Assembly (NCBI GenBank): GCA_022710935.1
Contig: JAKLFY010000012.1
Coordinates: 45,239 to 109,238 of the forward strand
Reading direction: 5' to 3'
DNA: 64,000 bases
Origin: Verrucomicrobiota bacterium
GTDB taxonomy: Bacteria > Verrucomicrobiota > Verrucomicrobiia > Limisphaerales > J093
Shown: positions 44,828 to 54,550 of the stretch, piece after piece
How the letters are laid out: every line of letters begins with the position of its first letter
Position numbering within the stretch: position 1 is the stretch's first letter
Position numbers and translations under genes: made by a program
The notes under the pieces: model-generated
The model's input: only the letters and a program-made list of their open reading frames with translations
Told to the model about the DNA's origin: nothing
The model's database searches: none

Positions 44828-47800
44828 ATGACACTCGATCGTCACGCCCTGCCTTGGATCGCATCTGTCCTGTGCCTGCTGACAGGCACGACCGCCGACG
44901 CCGGCGACATGACGCCCCCAGAATCGCCGACGAGCCTGCGGACGATCTTCGCTTCCCCGCCCCAGCGCTATTGGCCACGTCCGCTCTGGTTCTGGAACGA
45001 CACCCGCGTCACCGCCGACACGGTCCGGGAGCACATGCGCCAGGCGCGCGACCGATGTCGCTACGGCGGGTTCGGCATTCTGCCGTTCGGCAAGCAGTTC
45101 TCTCCGCCCTACCTGAGCGACGCGTACTTCGCGGTTTACGGCGCGGCCTTGGAACAGGCCAAGGCGCTGGGGCTGACGATGTCGCTCTATGACGAGTACG
45201 GCTTTCCGAGCGGTTCGGCCGGGTCGCAGAACTCGAGCGACACGAGCCTGTTCGCCCAACGCTGGCCGGAGTTGACGATCAAGCGACTGGACAAGCACGA
45301 ATGGCCAGTCGCTGGCCCGGCCCGATTCGAGACGAATCTGCCGCCCGGCAGCCTGGCCGCGCTGGTGGCGATGAACACCGAAACACTCGAACGAATCGAC
45401 CTCACCAGCCGCGCGCAGGCTGGCCGGTTCGATTGGGCGGCTCCAGCCGGTTCCTGGAAGATCATGGCATTCGTCTGCGTCAGAGACGGCGATCCGATCT
45501 GCGATTACCTCGATCCCGAGGCGGCGGACCGGTTTATCGAAATCACGCACCAGGCCTATTACGACCGGTTTGCCGCCCACTTCGGCACGACAATCGACTC
45601 GACGTTCTTTGACGAACCGACGCTCTACCGGGCGGCGGGCCGGACCTGGACCGACCGCTTCAACGAGAAGTTCGAGGCGCGCCACGGGTTCGATCCGCGG
45701 CCCTACTACCCGGCCCTCTGGCTCGACATTGGTCCGGAGACCCAGGCCGCGCGCAACTCTCTCTTCGGGTTTCGCGCCGAGCTCTATGCGGAGGGTTTCA
45801 CCAGGCGGATTCAAGAATGGTGCGCCCGGCACGGCATCCAGGCCACCGGCCACCAGGACCAGGAGGAGGTGGTCAACCCTGTCTCGATCTCGGGCGATCT
45901 GATGAAGTGCTTCAAGCATCTCGATATTCCGGGAATCGACAAGATTGGCGGCGACCGCCCGGCCGAGCGGTTCTACAAGCTGGTGAGCTCGGCCGCTTAC
46001 AATTGGGACAAGTCCATGGTGATGTCCGAGACCTACGGGGCGATGGGCGATCTCTCATGGGACGCCATCTACACGGTGGCGATGGAGCAGTACACCAAAG
46101 GCATCAACATGCTCATTCCTCATGCCGTGTGGTACGACGACACCCGGGTCACGTTCAAACCCGAGCTGTCGTGGCGGCACCCGGCCTATGCGGGGCGCCT
46201 CCCCGAGTTCAACACGTACCTGGCCCGGCTCAACACGCTGCTGCAGAACGACGCCGCTCATGTCGCCGACATCGCCGTCCTCTACCCCATCGCCACACTC
46301 CAGGGGAGCCATCACCTCGACGGGCCACTCGGCCATTACCAGGGCGGGGTCGGCGTGCCCGAAGCCGACTACGTCGACGTGGGCGAGTTGCTGTCTGTGA
46401 CCCTCGGCCGCGACTACACCTTCCTCCATCCAGAGGTGCTCGACCGGAAGTGCGTGATCGAACGAGGCCATTTGGTCCTGCCCAATCGCGTGCATCCGGG
46501 CCGCTTCAGCGTTCTGATTCTGCCGGGCCACAAGACGATTCAGTGGACCAGTCTCGCGAAGATCAAGGCCTTCTATGACCAGGGCGGCTGTGTCCTCGCC
46601 ACCGGCCAACTCCCGTCCAAGTCAGCCGAGTTCGGACGCGACGCGGACGTTGTGCGCGCCGTCACAGAGATGTTTGACACATCGGAACCGGGCGCCGACG
46701 CGTCCGCGGCATTCGCACTGAGCCGGAACGCGGAGGGTGGCTGCGCCATCCGCTTGCGCGCCTTGAGCGCAGACGCCTTGCGCCAGGCGCTCGAAGCGGC
46801 CCGACCCGTCTGCGACGTGGCCTTCCAACCCGGACAGGCCCTGCGCTACATCCACAAATGCCGGGACAACCAACACATCTACTTCTTCGCGAACCTCGAT
46901 CCAAAGTTGAGCGAGTGCGCCCTCACCCTGCGCGGACGCCACGATCTGGAGGCCTGGAACCCTCACACGGGTGAAATCGCGCCGGTCGATTCCACCCACG
47001 CGAACCGGGACGGCATCGCCCTCACCCGCGTCCGACTGGCCCTGCCGTATCTCAAGTCCGTGTTCCTGGTTTCCGCGACCGGCACGGTCGACGCCATCGA
47101 GGCAGACACCCGCCAGGGCGCGGGCGACTCGGCCCTGGCCTGGCCGGATGCAACGCGCGAGAGCCGTCCGTGGGCGTACAATTGGTGGCTGGGCAGCGGC
47201 GTCGACACCAACAACCTGGCGCGCGAACTGCGACGCTACCGCGACGCGGGATTGGGAGGCATCCACGTCATCCCGATCTACGGGGCCCGGGGAGCCGAAT
47301 CCCGATACCTCGAGTACTTGAGCCCCGCGTGGCTTGACGCGTTCAAGTTCTACGTCGAGGAAGCCGGTCGGCTCGATTTGGGAGTCGACATGACCACCGG
47401 CACCGGATGGTGCTTTGGCGGACCCAATGTTCCCGCAACCGACGGAGGATGGCAGCTCAGAACCTCGATGGTGACGCTCGCCCCAGGCGACCCCCTGACC
47501 AATCGGATCGACCCCGCCTCGGTTGTCGCCCTGGTGGCCGAGATCGGGGATGCCCGCCAAGCCGTGAACCTGGCCGGCTCGATCCGACCGGACGGGACAG
47601 TGGACTGGCGGAACGGGGCCGAGACCGCACGCGTCTGCCTTGTGACTGCCGTTCCCGCGGGGCCCATGGTGAAACGGGCCGCACCGGGCGGGGCGGGCCC
47701 GATGCTCAACCCGTTCTCCCACCGGGCCATGACCAACTATCTCGCCCGGTTCACCGAGGCGTTCGACCGGTTCGAAGGTCCCCTGCCCCGCGCCATGTAC

Positions 47801-49816
47801 CATGATTCCTACGAGTACAACTCGAGTTGGGTGCCCGGCGTGCAGACGGAGTTTGCCCAACGCCGCGGCTACCTTCTCGAAAATCACTGGCCGGATTTCT
47901 GCCGCGACCCCGCCACGGACGAACGCGCCGCCCGCGTGCGGTGCGACTACCAGGAAACGCTCTCTGACCTGATGATCGAATCGGTGTATCCCGAGTGGAT
48001 CCGCTGGTGCCGCTCCCGCGGCATCCGCACCCGCAACCAGGCCCACGGCTCCCCCGCCAACCTGCTCGACCTCTACGCGCTGGCCGATGTGCCGGAAACC
48101 GAGATGTTCGGACGCGGCACGCGCGATCCGCTGCGCTCGCGGTTCGACGAGCGCTTCCTCGAAGGCGATCGCAATCCGCTCATCTGCAAGTTCGCGTCGT
48201 CGGCCGCGCACATCGCCGGACGCCCGCTTGTGGCCGCCGAGACCGGGACCTGGATGGCGGAACACTTCTGCGAGACGCTCGAGGAGTTGAAATGCCTCGT
48301 GGACTTGCTCTTCGCCGCCGGGGTGAACCACGTCATCTACCACGGCACCTGCTATTCGCCCGACGACGCCCCCTGGCCCGGCTGGCTCTTCTACGCCTCG
48401 ACCCAGATGAACCCCCGCAGCGCAATCTGGCGCGACGCGCCGGTGCTCAACGCCTACATCGAGCGCTGCCAGTCCATGCTCCGCGGCGGACGACCCGACA
48501 ACGACATCCTCCTCTACTGGCCGCTCCACGATTTCTGGCAGTCGTCGCCCGGTCCTGTGACCCGCATGACCGTGCATGACCACACCTGGCTAACTGGCCA
48601 ACCCGTCGGCGTCGCCGCAAGACAACTCTGGGAGCGCGGCTACGCCTTCGACTATGTCTCGGACCGGTTGCTGGCGTCCGCCCGCGTGGACGACGCCGGC
48701 CGCGTCAAGCTGCCCGGCGCCGACTACGCCGTTGTCCTGGTGCCGCGAGCCCGACTGATGCCCGTCACCACACTCCGCAACCTGGCCACGCTCGCCTCCC
48801 GCGGAGCCACGGTCCTCTTCGAGGATCGGATTCCCGACGACGTGCCCGGCCTTGCCACGCTCGACCAACGCCGGGCCGAGCTCAAGGACATCGTAGCAGC
48901 GCTGCGCTTCGAGTCGTCGACACCTCGAGTGCGCCAGGCCGCCGTGGGACGCGGACGCATCCTGGTGGGCGAACTCGAGACACTCCTCGCGGCCGCGGGC
49001 GTGCCGCACGAGCCTCTCGGCGACCATGCCGGGCTGCGTGTCCTCCGCCGCCGTCATGATGAGGGGCGCCTCTATTTCATCGCCAACCAAAGCACAAGCC
49101 CCCTCTTCGGCTGGCACGCCCTGGCCACACCCGCACGGTCGGTCGTGGTGATGGACGCGATGACCGGGCACACCGGTCTGGCCGAAACACGCCCCTTCGA
49201 TGCTGGCCGGACACAAGTCCGGCTCGAACTCGAGCCCGGACACTCGGTTCTCCTGCGAACATTCGATCGCCGCGATGTGCAGGGGCCGGCGTGGTCCTGG
49301 CTGACGCCCGGCTCCGACCCGCTCGCTCTTCCGGGGCCCTGGCAGGTCGAGTTTGTCGAGGGCGGCCCCGCGCTGCCCAAGCGCTACGAGACCGCAGCCC
49401 TCCAGTCCTGGACGCGCAATGGCGATCCGGAGGCCGAGCGATTCGCAGGCACGGCGGTCTTCCGAACCACCTTCGAGGCGCCGCCGGGAGAAGGCCCGTG
49501 GCTGCTGGACCTGGGCGTTGTGTGTCACAGCGCGCGTGTGAGGTTGAACGGTGCGGAAATCGGACGAGTGATCATGCCTCCCTACCGACTGGCCCTTCCC
49601 TCGCTTCGACCCGACCGCAACCGCCTCGAAGTCGAAGTCACGAACCTGTCCGCAAACCGGGTGCGCGACCTGGATCGGCGCAAGGTGGCCTGGCGCGTGT
49701 TCCACGACATCAACCTCGTCAACGTGAATTACAGGCCATTCGACGCCTCCGAATGGCCGGTGCTCGATTCGGGCCTGCTCGGCCCGGTTGCGCTGCGGGC
49801 TTTTCCAGCAAGATGA
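44828..49816 (+). CDS. Secreted protein with two tandem GH106-like (alpha-L-rhamnosidase type) modules
   Basis: The product has 1662 residues from ATG 44828, followed by a signal peptide (LPWIASVLCLLTGTTADA). Module A (about 35-765) begins PRPLWFWNDTRVTADTVREH and includes LGLTMSLYDEYGFPSG and TFFDEPTLYR. Module B (about 770-1500) begins WAYNWWLGSGVDTNNLAREL, with LDLGVDMTTGTGWCFGGPNV and YHDSYEYNSSWVPG. A C-terminal jelly-roll domain (about 1500-1662) contains HSARVRLNGAEIGRVIMPPY and RLEVEVTNLSANRV, typical of GH106 ends. Each module looks like a separate TIM-barrel glycosidase, so this is a fusion or internal duplication with divergence. The expected substrate is a rhamnose-containing polysaccharide; that is family-based inference. 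Confidence 0.75.
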   Translation: MTLDRHALPWIASVLCLLTGTTADAGDMTPPESPTSLRTIFASPPQRYWPRPLWFWNDTRVTADTVREHMRQARDRCRYGGFGILPFGKQFSPPYLSDAYFAVYGAALEQAKALGLTMSLYDEYGFPSGSAGSQNSSDTSLFAQRWPELTIKRLDKHEWPVAGPARFETNLPPGSLAALVAMNTETLERIDLTSRAQAGRFDWAAPAGSWKIMAFVCVRDGDPICDYLDPEAADRFIEITHQAYYDRFAAHFGTTIDSTFFDEPTLYRAAGRTWTDRFNEKFEARHGFDPRPYYPALWLDIGPETQAARNSLFGFRAELYAEGFTRRIQEWCARHGIQATGHQDQEEVVNPVSISGDLMKCFKHLDIPGIDKIGGDRPAERFYKLVSSAAYNWDKSMVMSETYGAMGDLSWDAIYTVAMEQYTKGINMLIPHAVWYDDTRVTFKPELSWRHPAYAGRLPEFNTYLARLNTLLQNDAAHVADIAVLYPIATLQGSHHLDGPLGHYQGGVGVPEADYVDVGELLSVTLGRDYTFLHPEVLDRKCVIERGHLVLPNRVHPGRFSVLILPGHKTIQWTSLAKIKAFYDQGGCVLATGQLPSKSAEFGRDADVVRAVTEMFDTSEPGADASAAFALSRNAEGGCAIRLRALSADALRQALEAARPVCDVAFQPGQALRYIHKCRDNQHIYFFANLDPKLSECALTLRGRHDLEAWNPHTGEIAPVDSTHANRDGIALTRVRLALPYLKSVFLVSATGTVDAIEADTRQGAGDSALAWPDATRESRPWAYNWWLGSGVDTNNLARELRRYRDAGLGGIHVIPIYGARGAESRYLEYLSPAWLDAFKFYVEEAGRLDLGVDMTTGTGWCFGGPNVPATDGGWQLRTSMVTLAPGDPLTNRIDPASVVALVAEIGDARQAVNLAGSIRPDGTVDWRNGAETARVCLVTAVPAGPMVKRAAPGGAGPMLNPFSHRAMTNYLARFTEAFDRFEGPLPRAMYHDSYEYNSSWVPGVQTEFAQRRGYLLENHWPDFCRDPATDERAARVRCDYQETLSDLMIESVYPEWIRWCRSRGIRTRNQAHGSPANLLDLYALADVPETEMFGRGTRDPLRSRFDERFLEGDRNPLICKFASSAAHIAGRPLVAAETGTWMAEHFCETLEELKCLVDLLFAAGVNHVIYHGTCYSPDDAPWPGWLFYASTQMNPRSAIWRDAPVLNAYIERCQSMLRGGRPDNDILLYWPLHDFWQSSPGPVTRMTVHDHTWLTGQPVGVAARQLWERGYAFDYVSDRLLASARVDDAGRVKLPGADYAVVLVPRARLMPVTTLRNLATLASRGATVLFEDRIPDDVPGLATLDQRRAELKDIVAALRFESSTPRVRQAAVGRGRILVGELETLLAAAGVPHEPLGDHAGLRVLRRRHDEGRLYFIANQSTSPLFGWHALATPARSVVVMDAMTGHTGLAETRPFDAGRTQVRLELEPGHSVLLRTFDRRDVQGPAWSWLTPGSDPLALPGPWQVEFVEGGPALPKRYETAALQSWTRNGDPEAERFAGTAVFRTTFEAPPGEGPWLLDLGVVCHSARVRLNGAEIGRVIMPPYRLALPSLRPDRNRLEVEVTNLSANRVRDLDRRKVAWRVFHDINLVNVNYRPFDASEWPVLDSGLLGPVALRAFPAR

Positions 49817-49913
49817 CCGTGCTTCCGGCTCCGGCTCAGCAGTCCCAGAGCAGTGACAGTCTGTCGGCCGGAAGAGCGTGAGTCTGGGAGAACTGGCGAA
49901 CCGATCCCACGGT

Positions 49914-51413
49914 TCATGGCAGGGTCCGCGCGATGGCCGCGCGTTGGCGCGGCACGGCCCAATCGCCGGTCATTTTCCGAGGCAATTGGTACACATCGCC
50001 GTCGCGATTGCAGAAGTAAAGGGAGGACTCCGAAGGCTTGCGTCCATGCCCGTCAGCCCAGAGGGCGTAGAAATCCGGATGCGCGTCGACAGGGCGGCGC
50101 GCGAAGGTGTGGTTGCGCTCGCTGCCGGAGGTGAGTTGTTTGATTTTTGTCCAGGTGGCGCCCTGATCGCGGCTGAGCCACATGGCGATCTCGCCGCCCG
50201 GGTTGTACGGCTGCGGCCCCGTCTCGGTGGGCGCGATGATCCGCCAGACGCCATCGGGTTCGAGGTAGAGCGATCCCATGTCGTAGTTGTTGTCCGACTG
50301 CATGGCCGGGCGGATCATCCACTCGGCGCCGGTCCAGCGGGCTGTGGTCCAGGTACGCGGGTCGTTCTTCGGGCCGGACTCGTAGCCGCCGCTGGTCAGG
50401 ATGAGGATGACGGGGCGGCCCTCGGAGTCGAACTGGATGTCCTTCATGTAGACGTTGAGGTTGCGGGCCCGGTAATCGCACACCAAAGCCGGGTTGTCAG
50501 GTTCGGTCAGCGGCAGCTTGAGCGGTGTCCCGTCCGCCGTCCGCCAGGTCCGTCCGCCGTCGCGGGTTTCGACATAGTAGAGGTTGCTGCGCCAGTTGAG
50601 GCCCTTTCCTTGGGGATGGAAGTTGAAGGCCGATCCGGCTCGGTTGGCGGTCACGGCGCTGATCTGGTAGTGCCCCTGCTCGATGGCAGCCAAGCGCTGC
50701 CACTCCGACCAGTGGATGCCGTCGGGACTCGACATATGACAGATGGTGCGGGCGGCCGGGTAGCCGTATCGGGTGAAGAAGGCGTGGAATCCCTGGCCGG
50801 GCAGATGCCAAGCCTGGAAATAGGAGAAGTTCGTCATGGCCACCGGCTGCCCGGCTTCCAGTTTGGTTGCGGGGACCCATTCGAACGCGTCGATGTCGTA
50901 GGGCCGTTTGCCGCGGTGGATGTAGGAAGGGCGCGACGTGCCGTGCGACGTCGAGAAGATCCAGATGTGGCCGGTTGCGTCGACGGAGATCACGGGATTG
51001 TCATGGGCGTCGCTGGTCCGCTTGTCGAGGAGGAGCGTCGGCCGTGGGACACGTCCGCTTTGATGGTCAAAGAAGGAGACCATGTGGTGCAGGCGTTGGG
51101 GGTTGTCGGCCGGGGCGCCGCCGTAGCAGAAGAAGGTCTTCTTGACCTCGGGTCGATAGACGGCGAAGGGTTGGTGCTTGGCGCAATAGGTGCCCAGTCC
51201 GCCGCTGTACTTGTAGACGTACTCGTCGCCGGAGGGCTGGTTCATGTACCAGATGCCCCGATAACCGTCCGCCTTCTGATTCAGGGTGACTCCAGGATCC
51301 GCGGGCGCCGCGATGGCCGAGCCGAGAACGAGCGCTGCAACCAGTCCTGCCCAAGCCGACACGGGACCGGCTGGATTGGGCGACGGCGACTGTTGGGGTC
51401 TCGAACCACGCAT
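49914..51413 (-). CDS. Secreted BNR-repeat (sialidase-fold) protein
   Basis: The product has 499 residues from ATG 51413. A signal-like helix (AWAGLVAALVLGSAIAAPAD) is followed by a six-bladed propeller-type sequence with Asp-box motifs SSPDGIHWSEW, TRDGGRTWRTA and SRDQGATWTKI. RGIWYMNQPSGDEYVYKYSG opens the domain, as in BNR_4-type proteins. It may be a glycosidase or lyase acting on acidic sugars; the arginine triad of sialidases is not evident. It converges with the GH106-like gene, and both fit polysaccharide breakdown. Confidence 0.8.
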   Translation of the reverse strand: MRGSRPQQSPSPNPAGPVSAWAGLVAALVLGSAIAAPADPGVTLNQKADGYRGIWYMNQPSGDEYVYKYSGGLGTYCAKHQPFAVYRPEVKKTFFCYGGAPADNPQRLHHMVSFFDHQSGRVPRPTLLLDKRTSDAHDNPVISVDATGHIWIFSTSHGTSRPSYIHRGKRPYDIDAFEWVPATKLEAGQPVAMTNFSYFQAWHLPGQGFHAFFTRYGYPAARTICHMSSPDGIHWSEWQRLAAIEQGHYQISAVTANRAGSAFNFHPQGKGLNWRSNLYYVETRDGGRTWRTADGTPLKLPLTEPDNPALVCDYRARNLNVYMKDIQFDSEGRPVILILTSGGYESGPKNDPRTWTTARWTGAEWMIRPAMQSDNNYDMGSLYLEPDGVWRIIAPTETGPQPYNPGGEIAMWLSRDQGATWTKIKQLTSGSERNHTFARRPVDAHPDFYALWADGHGRKPSESSLYFCNRDGDVYQLPRKMTGDWAVPRQRAAIARTLP

Positions 51414-51988
51414 GAAGGCTGCTGAACGCAGACGACGTTCGGCGAGCCTGGATTCCTCACCTGTCCCGCCGCAGCTATGGGTGTGCCTGGGTGTGGATTC
51501 GCGGACGGCCTGGGTCGTCGCGGACATCTGGGATGACGCGTATGATTTCATCGGTCATTTTCAACGTGTTTTGACAAGGGCTAGTTGCGTCGAACGCGAT
51601 AGAACCCCAACTCGGCTCTCTCCTCGATCCTTCGTGGCCTTCGTGTCCTTCGTGGTGAGCTGAGGCGAGGATTGGGGGAGGCGGAGGGAATTAGGGATGG
51701 CACTGGTCTTTTCCTTGCGCCTTGGCGTCTTGGCGTCTTGGCGTTGAATTCGGTCGGCCCCGAGGGAAACGCAAAGACGCAGCGCGGCAAAGCCGCAGCC
51801 AACGCAACGGGAACCTCACGCACGTCCGGCGGCGACGCGCGCCCCGGTCGCCGCGCTGCGCCGGCGCTGCTGCGCAGCGCTGGTGAATAGAAGTGCGGAA
51901 ATCTTGCCAGAAACGCAAGACTGTGACCGATTGCAGTGCAAAGACGCAAGGGCGCACGGAGGAGCAGGGTAGGGATCGCGTTTGAGGT
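51414..51988. other. Gene-free stretch with short simple repeats
   Basis: It is 575 bp. 51628-51658 has CTTCGTG-type triples, and 51717-51745 has CTTGGCGT copies that mirror 24970-24995. 51778-51798 holds a GCGGCAAAGCCGC hairpin, also near 31288. Frames here are short and not credible genes. Confidence 0.5.
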
Positions 51989-52426
51989 TCAAGCTCCTGG
52001 CATCGGATCGTCGGCGGGAACCGGATTGAATGCCTTGAGTCCGGGCCAGTGGTAGTCGGCCGTGTTGCGCGTGGCGATCGTCAGGTTGTGGCGGCGCGCC
52101 GTGGCGGCGATGAAGCTGTCGGGCATCGGCATCAGGCAGCCCTTCTGGGTGAACTCTGCCTCCTGGCGGCCCCAGACGGCGGCCACACTGGTGTTGAAGT
52201 TCAGGATGCGACCCTCCATCGCCTCGATCAAGCGGTTTAGCCAGGCCTGGAGCGCTCGCTGCTTTGCGCCTTCGGGCAGCAGGGCGATGCCTGCCTGGAT
52301 TTCACCAATGACGTGGCTGCTCGTGTAGCACTCCGAGGCGTTCTCTTCGAGCCACTTGAGCACCCGCGGATCGGGCTGCTTACGCACCCGCTCGCTCAGC
52401 AAGTCGGTGTCAACGAGCCATCTCAC
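51989..52426 (-). CDS. vapC: VapC-family PIN-domain toxin
   Basis: The product has 145 residues from GTG 52426. The acidic PIN site is complete: Asp6 (LVDTDLLSE), Glu42 (VIGEIQAG), Asp103 (MPDSFIAATA) and Asp124 (ATRNTADY). These bind Mg/Mn for RNA cleavage. VapC toxins cut tRNAs or rRNA to halt translation. The start overlaps the antitoxin stop (GTGA), so the pair is translationally coupled. The target RNA is unknown. Confidence 0.92.
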   Translation of the reverse strand: MRWLVDTDLLSERVRKQPDPRVLKWLEENASECYTSSHVIGEIQAGIALLPEGAKQRALQAWLNRLIEAMEGRILNFNTSVAAVWGRQEAEFTQKGCLMPMPDSFIAATARRHNLTIATRNTADYHWPGLKAFNPVPADDPMPGA

Positions 52427-52656
52427 TCGGGTTTGCCGCGATAGAATTGTCTGCGCCTGGGCGGGACCGCGAACGCGTGCGGACATCCCATGTAAACCTC
52501 GAACCAACGTCCCGTGTCCTTCACCTTCCGGAGCGTCACGACCTGGCGCTCCGCGTCGTCCTCGACGACAAAGTGGTCTCCCTCTCCCAAACGGCAACGT
52601 TCCCGCACCGGCTGCGGGATGACGATCTGCCCGCGACTGGACATGGTGGCAATCAC
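52423..52656 (-). CDS. vapB: AbrB/SpoVT-fold antitoxin of the VapBC pair
   Basis: The product has 77 residues from GTG 52656; ATG 52644 is an alternative. The swapped-hairpin DNA-binding fold is shown by MSSRGQIVIPQPVRERCRLGEGD, with the usual basic and Pro positions. The C-terminal third (RWFEVYMGCPHAFAVPP) should bind the toxin. A 6-5-6 inverted repeat lies 2 bp upstream of the GTG and is a likely autoregulatory operator. Confidence 0.9.
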   Translation of the reverse strand: MIATMSSRGQIVIPQPVRERCRLGEGDHFVVEDDAERQVVTLRKVKDTGRWFEVYMGCPHAFAVPPRRRQFYRGKPE

Positions 52657-52658
52657 GC

Positions 52659-52675
52659 GGTAAGTATTGCTTACC
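52659..52675. promoter_or_regulatory. Operator candidate of the vapBC operon
   Basis: GGTAAG-TATTG-CTTACC is a perfect inverted repeat ending 2 bp before the antitoxin GTG. Position fits autorepression by the AbrB-type antitoxin. If real, transcription starts very near the coding start. Confidence 0.6.
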
Positions 52676-52857
52676 AGCCCGCGCTGTCAAGTGCGTCACG
52701 GGTTGCGCCACAAGTCGCAGGTGCTGGACCGGCGCCCCTGCGACATCTGTCCAGGCGATCTTGGCCGTCTTCCGGCCGGGCAGGATGCATTCGTTGTGCG
52801 CACTGGCGGCTCTGTTCGGCCTCTCACCCGGCGGGGCGGCGCCGTCCCCGCGCAGCA

Positions 52858-54537
52858 TCACTGCCTTTCCTGACGCGTGACAATGGGAACGTAGCCCACG
52901 TCCAAGCCCTTGGGTGGCGTCACGAGCAACGCGGGATCCAGGGCCACCAGTCTGCCTCGAGTGGGAGGCGCCATGTAATCACGGTCGATCGGCCAGGTTG
53001 CGTGGAGCTTCTCCACGAAAGCCTGCAGCTTCGCTCTCCTCTCTTCGCTCCAGCCGTACTGCTGGAAGGACGGCTGGTCCACAAAGCGATACCACGAGTA
53101 AGTCACCGCGGAGCCGTCCGCGAGCCTGGCGGTGAACGGGCCGGCCTTCGGGCCCGGCCTGGCCCAGGCGCCAACGGTGGGCGAGGTATAGGGCACGCCC
53201 ATCTCGGCCAGCTTGAATCCGTGATCGAGCAGCCTGGTTTCCGCCGGCACCTCCGCCGCGGACACGGCGACGCGCTCTTCACCGACGTGCTTGTAGTATT
53301 GCGGGAAGTGGCCGCGCGGCGCCACACCATTGGTGAACCACTGCAAGCCCCACACGTTGCCCTCGAAGACGCGCGTGTCGAAGGCGCGCTCGACGCCAAC
53401 AATCTTCTTGCCGGCCTGATCGTAGCGCGTGGTGCGGGTGTTGAGCGTGGGTTTGAAGGCGCCTTGCGCGTCGAAACGACCGGAGCAGGCTGAGCCACCG
53501 TCGCGCCACGACTTGAATGCGTCGTAGAGGGCGGCCTTTGAGTAGTAGGTCACATCCTGCACGAGGAAGGCGCGGCCTCCGGCGTCCACCGGCCACTGGA
53601 GCTTCGGCAGCTTCGAGTAGGTCGTGCCTTGCGCGTCCCGGGCGTCAAAGCGCGGCACGGTGTTGATCTCCATCGCGCCGCCGCCCATGATCCCGGGCCG
53701 CGCATCGAGGCCGCGCCCATAGATGAAGGGGTAGTTGAAGAGCTTGCCGATTTTGCTCCACGTCTCCGGAATGTAATAGGCGATGGGGCCTTTGAAATTG
53801 GCCGCGCTGAGGAAGCAGGTCCAGCTCTGGTCGCCCGTCGGCGGATCGCCTGAGGTCGGATCGGTGAAGGGCAGCGCCATCCAGGAGTAACCGAGGAACT
53901 CGCCGTTGGGATTGCCCTGAAACGGCAGCGCATCGGGAGGAATCAGTAGGCGATTGCTCAGTTGGGCGATGCCGAGACGATGATCGGGCAGCGCCTCGTT
54001 GTCGTAGAAGAAAGACCAACCGGGCGAACCGATCTCGTAATCGTAGCATTGCGGGGTGGCGTTCATGCTGAACTTGGGCGGGCCGTAGCGGAAGTGGTTG
54101 CCCGCCCAGTAGCCAAGGCCGCCTTCGACGGTTTGAAAGACGCTGCTCCAAGTGGGACCGCGCTCCTTCCAGGTGCGTGCCAGGGTGCCCTCCGGCGCGA
54201 GGGGCTGGTCCAGGTTGTCGGAGTTGTCCGGCTGGATCCACGAACTCGGCAGTCCGATTTGGAAATCCGCCAACGGCTGGTCCACCAGCGGCCAGACCGC
54301 GGCATAGAAGCCCATGCCGGCGCTATACCCGCCTTCGGACGGGAGCTTCTCGTGACCGAAGCCGATGTAGCCGTGCAGACCCTGGGAGTGGGACGTGATG
54401 GTGCCACTCTCGTCCGCTGCGGTTGCGGTCACGACTGCAAGGGCAGTTGCGGCCAGCAGGGCGCAGAGCCTCCTGGTTGAGTGGTGGATCGTTTCGGTGA
54501 GGATGAGTACCGGTTTCATAATGGTGGGTGGTTTCAA
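52858..54537 (-). CDS. Secreted protein of unknown function
   Basis: The product has 559 residues (541-553 if a later Met is used). A signal peptide (LCALLAATALAVVTATA) is followed by a beta-rich sequence with GLHGYIGFGHEKLPSEGGYS, QSWTCFLSAANFKGPIAYYI and WFTNGVAPRGHFPQYYKHV. I do not recognise the family; the aromatic-rich surface suggests carbohydrate contact but this is weak. It lies 13 bp downstream of the HEAT-repeat gene's stop in the same direction, so the two are probably co-transcribed. Confidence 0.65.
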   Translation of the reverse strand: MKPPTIMKPVLILTETIHHSTRRLCALLAATALAVVTATAADESGTITSHSQGLHGYIGFGHEKLPSEGGYSAGMGFYAAVWPLVDQPLADFQIGLPSSWIQPDNSDNLDQPLAPEGTLARTWKERGPTWSSVFQTVEGGLGYWAGNHFRYGPPKFSMNATPQCYDYEIGSPGWSFFYDNEALPDHRLGIAQLSNRLLIPPDALPFQGNPNGEFLGYSWMALPFTDPTSGDPPTGDQSWTCFLSAANFKGPIAYYIPETWSKIGKLFNYPFIYGRGLDARPGIMGGGAMEINTVPRFDARDAQGTTYSKLPKLQWPVDAGGRAFLVQDVTYYSKAALYDAFKSWRDGGSACSGRFDAQGAFKPTLNTRTTRYDQAGKKIVGVERAFDTRVFEGNVWGLQWFTNGVAPRGHFPQYYKHVGEERVAVSAAEVPAETRLLDHGFKLAEMGVPYTSPTVGAWARPGPKAGPFTARLADGSAVTYSWYRFVDQPSFQQYGWSEERRAKLQAFVEKLHATWPIDRDYMAPPTRGRLVALDPALLVTPPKGLDVGYVPIVTRQERQ

Positions 54538-54550
54538 ACGGGTGGTGCTG

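Noticed and set aside
46622..48583. Long - strand open frame of 653 codons
   Set aside because: It is antisense to the GH106-like gene and has no coherent protein features.
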